Of a DNA stretch of 64,000 nt, positions 45,201 to 52,834 are shown one piece after another (position 1 is the first letter of the stretch; each line of letters opens with the position of its first letter). The notes below the pieces were generated by a model. The model worked only from the letters and a program-made list of their open reading frames with translations. It made no database searches and had not been told where the DNA came from. Origin of the DNA: an uncultured Muribaculum sp. Lineage in GTDB: Bacteria; Bacteroidota; Bacteroidia; Bacteroidales; Muribaculaceae. The stretch lies in the NCBI GenBank assembly GCA_910587665.1, contig CAJUMZ010000004.1:115884-179883 (forward strand), read 5' to 3'. The position numbers and the translations under genes are program-made.

Positions 45201-45856
45201 TTGTAACCCGGATTTATGTCGACATAGCTGTCGTTGGCATTGACCCAGGAGTCAGCCGGATGACCTTCGGAATCGTAATACACTCCCGACATGACGATAT
45301 CGGAGCCAATCGGCGTGATATTGGCGGAGCGGGTAAGTGAGGCGGATATTGATTTATACTTTTCCCATGTGTCGGCATGCAGAAGCAGGTCGCTCAGCTT
45401 CGAGAGAGAGGGTGTGCCGGTCTTGCCGAGGGCAGTGTTGAGTGCGTCATTATCGCTGATGCCGAAATTGGTTCCGGGGTTGGCTACCGCCACTATCCTC
45501 CTCCTGCCGGAGGAGAGCGCTATTTCAATCTTTCGTGCCGTCGGCTCGTTGTAGACACCGTCAACATCTTCATATATCTTGTTAAACAGGACTTTTCCGG
45601 TCGTGTAATCATATACGCCTACCCAGAGAGCATTGACAGTCCCGGCGAAATTTTCATCAAGAGCCGCCCTTGACATGTGTGGGGTCTCGTCTACACCCCA
45701 TCGTAGAGTTATGGTCGCATCTCGACCCTCTTCTATGCCTGCGTAAAAGACAGTCTCGTCGGTGCATGAGTAGTGTATGGTCATTACCAATATAAGTAAC
45801 ACGGGCATTAACCGAAGCACCAAAGGTTTATATTTAAGTCGTTTAAGCAAAATCAT
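42260..45856 (-). CDS. Fimbrial tip-type protein (DUF4906) fused to a C-terminal thioredoxin domain
   Basis: 1198 residues. A signal with lipobox (IHYSC, Cys30) is followed by fimbrillin-like domains (about 35-470), a large tip region and the DUF4906 pattern MNRNRDLNGDGKISADELRWYVPTTGKYL (about 760-790) with WRVPNQKELAIM and FRIWCVRDV near 1000-1045. After that comes a thioredoxin fold (about 1055-1198): VPVLLLFYDPDCSHC with CSHC at 1094-1097, and the cis-Pro strand ALPAIYLLD near 1165. In known loci DUF4906 proteins cap the fimbria. A thioredoxin on the end is unusual and suggests a redox role in folding or in host contact. The frame is continuous; its ATG overlaps the preceding gene by four bases. 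Confidence 0.82.
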   Translation of the reverse strand: MILLKRLKYKPLVLRLMPVLLILVMTIHYSCTDETVFYAGIEEGRDATITLRWGVDETPHMSRAALDENFAGTVNALWVGVYDYTTGKVLFNKIYEDVDGVYNEPTARKIEIALSSGRRRIVAVANPGTNFGISDNDALNTALGKTGTPSLSKLSDLLLHADTWEKYKSISASLTRSANITPIGSDIVMSGVYYDSEGHPADSWVNANDSYVDINPGYNSLKGKIHLRRLFSYVRFNIIAGKDVEIEPQEWQVTNVPSLSYLHEQQANSADNCEYFATPESPAPAHNYGTSNASYSFEKGSLKYADGSPIDKSGYWFDFYQFENKRTGISGNRYTDREKEFKDATGLNTGIFKSLCPSTNETGNNYGSYVTFRLRLSYSFTSDGKTTDRIAYARYTVHLGYCEGAGEEEKSRDFNCRRNTRYTYNITVNGADNIVVEATKDDEVQPGAEGNVYDTTQNMITLDSHYCVYNVSFSNVERKTLKYSILTYFDGQDYSFTQDDVETFGTNELFRHQLIDWIEIMPADNANTVATYPGRGKAWSLEDFRKVDSNNKLVNRHTNDKNGNADNTTARWYTIFFNEYAYSYDTDNKVMTNSHTGGEGGWEKWVNQKDRQLTLAVENYAVSPDKESTHSRSKYVFLQPSIQTYYSTTNLTSTHTAIGMEHVNECFGHNFRWTWTPGVTLNQDNGRWNVWQYVNGNKWNEMISNQFMSNPEITEQFEYSSPAYYPEMVHPVRSLYEQSLSSNLSTDPQPNKKSYHEMISACMNRNRDLNGDGKISADELRWYVPTTGKYLRLILGRNSMREPLMDYSNSTSRLKYGTVWDANAKNSRFHFFTSDKFVLWAEEGLSKGNLTTGVTPTGQLQYSPWQVRCIRNLGVNHANMLTTDPVTRAYVTEYENGRPRYIDMTYYDEASKRAPIAGKILSHKVNESANMVAPKMEIAEKYIDVTLSAPSSGKTYADVWVDRLAHDSPCDSYSENGDDAGWRVPNQKELAIMRQSGLLPKGKYLTCSRTYFDDRFVGVEGDQSQAIGNDAGAMSSFRIWCVRDVIESRSVNKSRAHNTAPAHDFNFITREGKQCSLYSIAKVPVLLLFYDPDCSHCRDAVATLRNGRQLSDMINRGKVKVIAIDAEDDFNYWKRTARHLPAEWIVGFDRSGIIDNDLYDIDALPAIYLLDADRNLKASKVMPAEAVKILSRIINKKK

Positions 45857-46899
45857 TCAAAACTTATTTCGGTTGATTTATTATCCCATCCACATACGGT
45901 GAACAGAGTCTCCAGCTTTTCGCTGACACGGGTTATCTCAAAGTTGTAGCAATGGTTGCGGATGATATTGTAGGCGATATCTGTTGGGGCGCGGTCACTG
46001 TATTCCACAAAGTGAATATGCGGGTCATTTAGTTTCACATCTCGCTTGTCGGAAGTGGTGATCATCTCTACCTTAATTAATATGTCGGAGTTTTCAGGCT
46101 TCTCGATTTCCGGGATATAGGCGATATAAGTACCGTCGGACTGTTTTTGGAATGACAGTGGCTGAGTCACAAGGGAGGTTACAGGATTAAAACACCCGTC
46201 GATTTCCAGGTTGCCGGTCTCGCTTATGGTTGTGGCTCCCTCCGGCACTGCATTGCCCTTGTCGGCATATCCGGTCATTGTCACTGATGTTATTTCGTAG
46301 TAGTCATCAATCTCATCCGAGAGTGTCACCGTGACTTTAGCCATCGCACGCAACATCGCCACATTGCCGAGATGATTTACGCGGTCGGTCTTGATCTCCA
46401 CCCCTGAATATTGCTTTACACCCCACATGGGTATGCCATTTAGCTCGGTAATTTTATGATTGAAAAGAACGGGACCGGAAAGCGACTCGCCGTTTCCTGA
46501 GTTTGCAGTCACCGTGATTTTTCCGTTAAGTATCTTATTGCCGTCGGCGGTTGTCGCGAGCCACGGGCTGTCGGAGTCAAGACTGACCAAGAATGTGGCG
46601 GGAGAAGCGTTGTCACGCTTCCAGGGAAGTCGGGAGAGGAACTTTCCTGACAGGTCATAAAGCAGTATGTCGACAGATGAGATTGCATCTTCGAAATTGT
46701 CGCCAGTAGTGGACAGATAAGAGTCGTTCCACGTGTCGGCGCGCGACATTGACAATGAGGGTGCGAATGTTAACCGCAACCTGATTGCATCCTCGTCGGT
46801 CGTAAGACCTGCCGGGCTGTCGTCTTTACCGCAAGACTCCAATATAGTCCCGAAGATTGTGATAATGATTGAAAATGTTAGAATGATGTACTTATTCAC
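45853..46899 (-). CDS. Fimbrillin-like lipoprotein, first gene of the fimbrial operon
   Basis: About 348 residues. There is no ATG; the frame can start at TTG 46911 or GTG 46899. I prefer the GTG, which gives a compact signal (MNKYIILTFSIIITIFGTILESC). After the lipobox Cys the protein has two beta-rich domains typical of fimbrillin or accessory subunits: ISSVDILLYDLSGKFLSRL, AMLRAMAKVTVTLSDEIDDYYEITSVTMTGYAD and the C-terminal NIIRNHCYNFEITRVSEKL. It is likely a minor or tip-associated subunit. The stop overlaps the next gene by four bases. A GTG or TTG start on the operon's first gene would keep its yield low. Confidence 0.72.
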   Translation of the reverse strand: MNKYIILTFSIIITIFGTILESCGKDDSPAGLTTDEDAIRLRLTFAPSLSMSRADTWNDSYLSTTGDNFEDAISSVDILLYDLSGKFLSRLPWKRDNASPATFLVSLDSDSPWLATTADGNKILNGKITVTANSGNGESLSGPVLFNHKITELNGIPMWGVKQYSGVEIKTDRVNHLGNVAMLRAMAKVTVTLSDEIDDYYEITSVTMTGYADKGNAVPEGATTISETGNLEIDGCFNPVTSLVTQPLSFQKQSDGTYIAYIPEIEKPENSDILIKVEMITTSDKRDVKLNDPHIHFVEYSDRAPTDIAYNIIRNHCYNFEITRVSEKLETLFTVCGWDNKSTEISFE

Positions 46900-46951
46900 T
46901 ATTTTAACCAATTCTTAGCTTTTAACATTTATATAGACTTCAATTCGCATA

Positions 46952-47084
46952 CAAAGATATGTCGTAACATGAAAAATAATACGGATGGATGATGGACAAT
47001 TAAATGGACAGATGCTTTATTTGCGCGTAATGCAGGGCGTTATGTCAATTTAATAATCTTGGATCCGTTCGTTTTGCAAAGATA
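46952..47084 (-). promoter_or_regulatory. Control region of the fimbrial operon (two -7 elements)
   Basis: TATCTTTG occurs on the minus strand at 46959-46952 and at 47084-47077. Neither has a canonical TTTG at the right spacing, so a regulator may be required. The 365 bases from 46912 to 47276 hold no gene; they hold these elements, the inverted repeat at 47117 and the ugd terminator. Confidence 0.45.
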
Positions 47085-47116
47085 ATATGAAAAATTACCC
47101 CCCCATTAATAAAGGT

Positions 47117-47142
47117 TAATTAACATTGTTAAATGTTAATTA
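47117..47142. repeat. 10-bp inverted repeat upstream of the fimbrial operon
   Basis: TAATTAACAT (47117-47126) and ATGTTAATTA (47133-47142) form a perfect inverted repeat with a 6-base centre. It lies 33 bases upstream of the distal -7 element and has the form of a dimeric regulator operator. Confidence 0.55.
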
Positions 47143-47210
47143 TTTCGGGTGCGTAAAATGCTACGGTAAGAGCCGGCTGTAATATGATAAGGAAAGAAAT
47201 CGTGATAATG

Positions 47211-47248
47211 AAAATGAGCTGAGTCGAAAAATTCAGACTCAGCTCATT
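47211..47248 (-). terminator. ugd terminator
   Basis: AATGAGCTGAGTC (47213-47225) pairs perfectly with GACTCAGCTCATT (47236-47248), followed on the minus strand by TTCATTATC. Confidence 0.85.
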
Positions 47249-47276
47249 GCTGTTGCATTATGAAAGAGGAGATTTG

Positions 47277-48587
47277 TTATTTGCCGATGCACCGGTAGAG
47301 GAAGCCTTCTTCGGCAAGTTCCTCAGGATCGTAGATGTTTCGGCCGTCGATTATGACATTGCCGCGCATCACGCGGTGAAGCACGCTCCATGACGGTACA
47401 CGGAATTGCTTCCATTCAGTGAGCAGCGCAAGGGCGTCGGCGTCGATCACTGCCTCATACATGTCGCGGGCATACGTGATTCTGTCGCCGAGACGGCGCC
47501 GGGCCTCATCCATGCTTGCGGGGTCGTAAGCAATCACGCTCGCTCCGGCTGCGAGCAGTTTTTCAATCACGACAAGCGACGGTGCCTCGCGCATATCGTC
47601 GGTCTCCGGTTTAAACGCAAGTCCCCATATGGCTATACGTTTCCCTTTGAGGTCACCAAGGGCGGTGGCGAGCTTATCGTATACGATTGATTTCTGCCTG
47701 TTGTTGACTTCCTCAACCGCTTCGATTATGCGCATGTCATAGCCGTGCTCTTTTCCGGTGTGTATAAGTGCCTTGACATCCTTAGGGAAGCAAGAGCCTC
47801 CGTAGCCGCAACCGGCATAGAGGAACTTGTTGCCTATACGCGCGTCGGTACCTATGCCTTTACGCACCATGTTGACGTCGGCGCCTACAAGTTCGCACAA
47901 GTTGGCTATATCGTTCATAAACGATATGCGCGTGGCAAGCATGGAATTGGCGGCATATTTTGTCATTTCAGCCGATGCTATATCCATGAAAATCACCCTG
48001 AAATTATTGAGAAGGAAGGGGCGGTAAAGACGTTCCATCACTTTGCGCGAGCGGTCGCTCTCAATGCCGATGACAACCCTGTCGGGCGACATGAAGTCTT
48101 TGATGGCGGCACCTTCTTTAAGAAACTCGGGATTTGACGCAACCTCATAGGGAATGTTTTCGCCTCGCTTGCTAAGCTCGGCATCGACCACCGCCTTGAT
48201 TTTCTTGGAAGTGCCAACAGGCACGGTGCTTTTTGTGACAAGAATTGTGTAGCGCTTGATGTTTTGTCCGAATGTGCGGGCGACCTCAAGCACATATTTC
48301 AGGTCGGCGCTGCCATCTTCGTCGGGAGGGGTACCGACGGCACAGAACACCACTTCCACGTCATCGAGACACGACAGGAGGTCGGTGGTGAAATGCAGTC
48401 TTCCCTCATTTACATTGCGCCTCACGAGATCGTCAAGTCCGGGCTCGTAGATCGGAATTTCCCCTGCCTTGAGCCGCTCTATCTTGTTCGTGTCAACATC
48501 CACGCAAGTCACGTCGATGCCTACTTCTGCAAAACAGGCTCCTGATACAAGCCCTACATATCCCGTGCCAACAATTGCTATTTTCAT
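47277..48587 (-). CDS. ugd: UDP-glucose 6-dehydrogenase
   Basis: Oxidises UDP-glucose to UDP-glucuronate for capsule or other surface glycans. The ATG at 48587 (MKIAIVGTGYVGL) is the proper start; seven upstream codons in the open frame are leader. 436 residues with the N-terminal Rossmann motif GTGYVGLVSGACFAEVG, the catalytic Cys in GCGYGGSCFPKDVKALIH near 262 and the C-terminal UDP-binding domain with AIWGLAFKPETDDMREAPS. A strong terminator follows. UDP-glucuronate use fits the flippase and transferase genes elsewhere in the window, though they are far away. Confidence 0.95.
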   Translation of the reverse strand: MKIAIVGTGYVGLVSGACFAEVGIDVTCVDVDTNKIERLKAGEIPIYEPGLDDLVRRNVNEGRLHFTTDLLSCLDDVEVVFCAVGTPPDEDGSADLKYVLEVARTFGQNIKRYTILVTKSTVPVGTSKKIKAVVDAELSKRGENIPYEVASNPEFLKEGAAIKDFMSPDRVVIGIESDRSRKVMERLYRPFLLNNFRVIFMDIASAEMTKYAANSMLATRISFMNDIANLCELVGADVNMVRKGIGTDARIGNKFLYAGCGYGGSCFPKDVKALIHTGKEHGYDMRIIEAVEEVNNRQKSIVYDKLATALGDLKGKRIAIWGLAFKPETDDMREAPSLVVIEKLLAAGASVIAYDPASMDEARRRLGDRITYARDMYEAVIDADALALLTEWKQFRVPSWSVLHRVMRGNVIIDGRNIYDPEELAEEGFLYRCIGK

Positions 48588-48605
48588 CTTGTCAAAAACT
48601 TTCTG

Positions 48606-48613
48606 CAAAGTTA
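48606..48613 (-). promoter_or_regulatory. -7 element of ugd
   Basis: TAACTTTG on the minus strand, 18 bases before the ATG at 48587; the -33 element is not clear. A TATAATTTG on the plus strand at 48662-48670 may serve the divergent receptor gene. Confidence 0.5.
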
Positions 48614-48717
48614 GTCAAAACTATGGAATTATATGACGTACCCTTGAATTTTTACCTGCGGTATAATTTGCGGCGTTTTTTTTCGTTAAATCTAAATATG
48701 ATCATAGATTTTCCGGA

Positions 48718-51114
48718 ATGACGATTTTACGTTACATCATATTATCCGCTTTCCTTCTTGTCGCGTCGCTTGCCGTCGGGCAGGTCAAGATCCACGGTAA
48801 GGTTATTGACGCCGACAGCAAGCCGATTGAGTTTGTCACGGTAAGGGTTGCCGGCACGATGACCGGTACGACCACCGGGCTTGAGGGCGACTATCAATTG
48901 ACGGCGGCGCAGCAGGATACGATTAAACTCGTGTTTTCATGTATCGGATATAAAGAGGTGGAGCGACAGCTGATTGATGCCAAGGGCGACCAGACGGTCA
49001 ATGTCCGCATGTATCAGAGCAGCAAGGAGCTTTCTGAGATCGAGGTGACCGAATTTAAGAAGCAGACGGGGTCGCTTCAGTCGGTAGACGTGGGCGCCTA
49101 CAAGCTGTCGCCCGATGTGTCGGGAGGAAGCATAGAGTCGCTTATCACGACAATGGCGGGTGTCAACTCCTCCAACGAGATGTCGTCGCAATATTCGGTG
49201 CGCGGCGGTTCCTATGACGAAAACAGTGTATATATCAACGGTATAGAGGTATATCGCCCTCTGCTTATAACTTCCGGACAGCAGGAGGGATTGAGTATAA
49301 TTAATCCCGACATGGTAGATAAAGTCAGCTTTTCAACCGGAGGCTTTTCGGCGGAATATGGCGACAAGATGGCGTCGGTGCTCGACATAACCTATCGTCA
49401 GCCGGAGGCGTTTGAAGGGGCGATATCGGGAAGTCTCATGGGAGGAAGCCTGTCGATAGGGCAGAGTACAAAACATTTCTCGCAGTTGCATGGAGTGAGA
49501 TACAAGCGCAACACTTCGCTTCTCAGCTCGATGGAGACCAAGGGAGAGTATGACCCTAACTTTTTTGATTACCAGACCAATCTGAATTACCGTATAAATT
49601 CAAAGTGGCAACTGTCGTTTCTCGGCAACATCGCTATCAACAACTATAATTTCACGCCTGTCAACCGTACTACCAATTTCGGTACGGCGGAAGATGCCAA
49701 ACAGTTTACGGTATATTTCGACGGAAAGGAAAAGGATAGGTTTGAGACATATTTCGGCGCGCTCACATTGCGTTACCGCCCGTCGAAAAGCACCGACTAT
49801 ACACTCCTCGCGTCGGGATATCTTACCAACGAGCTTGTCACATATGACATATCGGGCGAGTACTGGCTCGATCAGGCGGGTACGTCGGGAGAAGGCGGAA
49901 TCGGCGGTGAACTTGGCGTGGGGCGTTATCATGAGCATGCCCGCGACCGTATAAAGGCATCGGTCTTTTCGCTCGCTTTCCGCGGCAATACATCGGTGTC
50001 CCACCATAATATATCCTACGGCTTGACGTTTAATCACGAAAATGTGTATGAGCGGTCAAGGGAATGGGAATTGCGCGACTCTGCGGGTTTTTCACTACCG
50101 AATACCGGCGAGACGCTTGAGATGATCTATACGCTTACTTCCCGTCAGGACTTGTCAAGCAACCGCTTTTCACTTTTCGCGCAGGATACCTACAGGTTGA
50201 ATGCCGCAAGCGGATACTATTCATTCAATGGAGGCATAAGGATGAGCTATTGGGATTTCAACAAGGAATTTCTGTTCAGTCCCCGCATAAATGTAGGATA
50301 CGTGCCCGCATCCAATGACCATTGGGCTTTCCGCTTTGCCACGGGGCTTTATTATCAGGCTCCGTTTTATAAGGAATTCAGAATGCCGGTGGAAAACGGC
50401 ACGGTGATAAAGCTAAACAATGAGATAAAGTCACAGCGCAGCTGGCAGTTTATACTTGGAGCCGATTATACGTTCAGGATGTTCAATCGCCCGTTCAAAC
50501 TGTCGGGTGAGGCTTATTACAAGGCGTTGTCCAACCTTATTCCTTATGAGGTGGATAATCTCAAAGTGGTATATGACGGGGTCAACGGGTCGAAAGGATT
50601 TGCCACCGGTGTCGATTTCAAGCTTTTCGGTCAGTTTGTGCCGGGCAGTGATTCCTGGATAAGTTTTTCGCTGATGAAGACGCAGGAAGACCTGAATGGC
50701 GTGAAAGTGCCTCGCCCGAATGACCAGCGATACAGTTTTGCCCTATATTTTACCGACTATTTCCCGAAGTTTCCAAAACTTAAATTCAGTCTTCGCGGCA
50801 TTTTTTCCGACGGTCTTCCCACGACCGCTCCAAGAAGCTCGCGTGACAAGGGATATTTCCGCACCCCGGCTTACAAGCGTGTTGACATAGGTCTTTCCTA
50901 TGCGCTTCTCAGCCCGCTTAAAGAGGGAGAGCAGCGTAGCGGAGTGTTACGTCATTTGAAATCGGTGTGGCTCGGGCTTGACTGCTTCAACCTTTTTGAC
51001 ATATCCAATGTGAGCAGTTACTATTGGGTGACGGATGTCAACGATATCCAATATGCCGTGCCCAATTATCTGACCCGTCGGCAGATCAATGTGCGCCTTT
51101 CTATTGATTTCTGA
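48718..51114 (+). CDS. TonB-dependent receptor
   Basis: 798 residues. Signal peptide (MTILRYIILSAFLLVASLAVG), then a carboxypeptidase-like regulatory domain (about 22-110; KIHGKVIDADSKPIEFVTVRVAGTMTGTTTGLEGDYQL), a plug (about 115-230; QYSVRGGSYDENSVYINGIEVYRPLL and GFSAEYGDKMASVLDITY) and a 22-strand-type barrel ending QINVRLSIDF with terminal Phe. Stand-alone, without SusD. It may carry an oligosaccharide, siderophore or vitamin complex, but the substrate is not readable. It converges with dprA, 10 bases apart. Confidence 0.88.
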   Translation: MTILRYIILSAFLLVASLAVGQVKIHGKVIDADSKPIEFVTVRVAGTMTGTTTGLEGDYQLTAAQQDTIKLVFSCIGYKEVERQLIDAKGDQTVNVRMYQSSKELSEIEVTEFKKQTGSLQSVDVGAYKLSPDVSGGSIESLITTMAGVNSSNEMSSQYSVRGGSYDENSVYINGIEVYRPLLITSGQQEGLSIINPDMVDKVSFSTGGFSAEYGDKMASVLDITYRQPEAFEGAISGSLMGGSLSIGQSTKHFSQLHGVRYKRNTSLLSSMETKGEYDPNFFDYQTNLNYRINSKWQLSFLGNIAINNYNFTPVNRTTNFGTAEDAKQFTVYFDGKEKDRFETYFGALTLRYRPSKSTDYTLLASGYLTNELVTYDISGEYWLDQAGTSGEGGIGGELGVGRYHEHARDRIKASVFSLAFRGNTSVSHHNISYGLTFNHENVYERSREWELRDSAGFSLPNTGETLEMIYTLTSRQDLSSNRFSLFAQDTYRLNAASGYYSFNGGIRMSYWDFNKEFLFSPRINVGYVPASNDHWAFRFATGLYYQAPFYKEFRMPVENGTVIKLNNEIKSQRSWQFILGADYTFRMFNRPFKLSGEAYYKALSNLIPYEVDNLKVVYDGVNGSKGFATGVDFKLFGQFVPGSDSWISFSLMKTQEDLNGVKVPRPNDQRYSFALYFTDYFPKFPKLKFSLRGIFSDGLPTTAPRSSRDKGYFRTPAYKRVDIGLSYALLSPLKEGEQRSGVLRHLKSVWLGLDCFNLFDISNVSSYYWVTDVNDIQYAVPNYLTRRQINVRLSIDF

Positions 51115-51124
51115 TAGATGATTG

Positions 51125-52222
51125 TCAGGCGAGGCGGTATTTGCCTCCGGGAAATGTCAGTATCAGGTTTTTGAATTCCATGTCGACAAGCAGCGGCATG
51201 AGCCTGTGCATCGGCATGTTTAAAGCTACTCCTATATTATTTATGTCTCCTTCTCCTTTTTGAGTGAGGTAGTCTATGACCGATTCTTCCTCCGGCGACA
51301 ATGAAATAGATATGGTTGATTGGTCGCCCTCCTGTTGACGCGCATGCCAGCCCATCATTGCAATCAGGCTGTCGGCGTCGCTTATAAGCGCGGCGGTATT
51401 GTCGGCAATCAGCTTGTTGCATCCCTGGCTGAAACGGTCGGAGGTCCTCCCGGGAAGAGCCGCGACGTCGCGATGATATGCCGATGCGATTCCGGCGGTG
51501 ATGAGCGCGCCTCCCTTTATTGCCGATTCGGCGACTATCGTGCAGTCACATAGACCTGCGACTATACGGTTACGAGCCACGAAGTTACCTTTATGAAGTT
51601 GATCCTGCGACATGTAATCGGTGAGCAACATCCCTCCCGACCTCGCGATTTCGGCGGCTGTGTTGCGGTGGGCGGCGGGGTAGATGGTGTTTAGACCATG
51701 GGCAAGCACCGCTACTGTCGGCACTCCGCAATGGAGCGCGGCACGATGAGCTACGACATCTATGCCATAGGCAAGCCCGCTGACAATCACAAGGTTGTCA
51801 ATCTTTTTTGCAAGGTCTTCCACAAGGCGGATGACGAAATCCGTACCATACGGTGTGGCGTGGCGGGTGCCGACTATGCTGAGCATATGGGCGGAGTTAA
51901 GGTCGCAGTCTCCAAGTCCGTAAAGCATCAGCGGTGCGTCATCACACTCATTTAGCCTTGCCGGATAGTCATTTTCGGTGAAATATAGCGTTTTTACCGA
52001 GTTGTTGTCAATGAACACGGCTTCCTGCCTTGCTTTTTCAAGAAGTGCCGACCTGTACGATTCGGCAAACAGTCTGTTGGAGCATCCCATGACCGCGGAA
52101 AGCTGCCGCTCCGGAATGGTGAAAAATGTTTTTTCATCACCGATCCTCGCGAGGATATCTTCGCCAAGACGTCGGGTCATGCCGCGCAGTGAGGAGAATG
52201 CTATTTTATAAATATCGGTCAT
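51125..52222 (-). CDS. dprA: DNA-processing protein DprA
   Basis: DprA loads RecA on incoming single-stranded DNA during natural transformation. 365 residues. The Rossmann-like core is clear: LYGLGDCDLNSAHMLSIVGTRHATPYG, VIVSGLAYGIDVVAHRAALHCGVPTVAVLAHGLNTIYPAAHR, GGMLLTDYM, FVARNRIVAGLCDCTIVAESAIKGGALITAGIA and DVAALPGRTSDRFSQGCNKLI. The N-terminal helical part and C-terminal winged-helix segment (about 310-365; VIDYLTQKGEGDINNIGVALNMPMHRLM) complete the usual form. It is translationally coupled to the thioesterase gene (TGATG overlap). Confidence 0.95.
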   Translation of the reverse strand: MTDIYKIAFSSLRGMTRRLGEDILARIGDEKTFFTIPERQLSAVMGCSNRLFAESYRSALLEKARQEAVFIDNNSVKTLYFTENDYPARLNECDDAPLMLYGLGDCDLNSAHMLSIVGTRHATPYGTDFVIRLVEDLAKKIDNLVIVSGLAYGIDVVAHRAALHCGVPTVAVLAHGLNTIYPAAHRNTAAEIARSGGMLLTDYMSQDQLHKGNFVARNRIVAGLCDCTIVAESAIKGGALITAGIASAYHRDVAALPGRTSDRFSQGCNKLIADNTAALISDADSLIAMMGWHARQQEGDQSTISISLSPEEESVIDYLTQKGEGDINNIGVALNMPMHRLMPLLVDMEFKNLILTFPGGKYRLA

Positions 52223-52629
52223 CAGTCGGAGAGATATTTTGCAAATGCCTCGACAAGTTCATCGCCGCGTGTGAGACGCCCGTTTACGGTTGTTACACAT
52301 GCCACCTTTGCCTTGACCACCGGTTTGCCGGAGCTGTTGTAAATGTCCTGATGAAAAATAAAGCGTGCCCCCTCGCGCGATATGTTCAGGCAGCTTATAA
52401 AACTTTCGCCAAGTCCCAGCGGGGTCTTGTACTCAATTTCCACCTTGCTGAGCACCGGGTCGATACCGCGCTCGTGCATTGACCGGAATGTCATGCCGGC
52501 ATGCTCGCAAAACTCATGGCGCGTATGCTCAAGATAATGCAGATATACGGCGTTATTGACTATCCCTTCCGAATCGACTTCATAGTCGCGCACTTTCATC
52601 GGCATCTCAAAAATGTAGCTTTTTTTCAT
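52222..52629 (-). CDS. Acyl-CoA thioesterase, 4HBT/YbgC type
   Basis: 135 residues from the ATG at 52629; the open frame runs further up to 52686 but without a family match. Hot-dog-fold features: MKVRDYEVDSEGIVNNAVYLHYLEHTRHEF (Asp of the catalytic loop in the conserved place), IEYKTPLGLGESF and FHQDIYNSSGKPVVKAKVACVTT. Such enzymes hydrolyse short acyl-CoA or acyl-carrier thioesters. Its stop shares a base with the dprA ATG. A -7 element lies only seven bases before the ATG, so the mRNA may be leaderless. Confidence 0.88.
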   Translation of the reverse strand: MKKSYIFEMPMKVRDYEVDSEGIVNNAVYLHYLEHTRHEFCEHAGMTFRSMHERGIDPVLSKVEIEYKTPLGLGESFISCLNISREGARFIFHQDIYNSSGKPVVKAKVACVTTVNGRLTRGDELVEAFAKYLSD

Positions 52630-52635
52630 AATGCC

Positions 52636-52643
52636 CAAATTTA
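52636..52643 (-). promoter_or_regulatory. -7 element of the thioesterase-dprA pair
   Basis: TAAATTTG on the minus strand; G at 52636 is seven bases from the ATG, implying a transcript that begins at or next to the start codon. Confidence 0.5.
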
Positions 52644-52768
52644 GTGAAAAATTCCCAAACCGATTCCATGAAATCACAAAATCCAAAATGACATTATATC
52701 TATTCTATCATGAGTGATTATAAAATAGTATAAATCTTATCTAAATGTGATACTATTTTGTCAAGGGC

Positions 52769-52799
52769 TTGCGTTTTAAGTTCAGAATGACTAAATTTG
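52769..52799 (+). promoter_or_regulatory. Promoter of the GH36 gene
   Basis: TTG at 52769-52771, 20 bases, TAAATTTG at 52792-52799, with about 30 bases to the ATG. Confidence 0.65.
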
Positions 52800-52834
52800 T
52801 TGAAAATAATAACCGTGAACCATAGATACACAGC

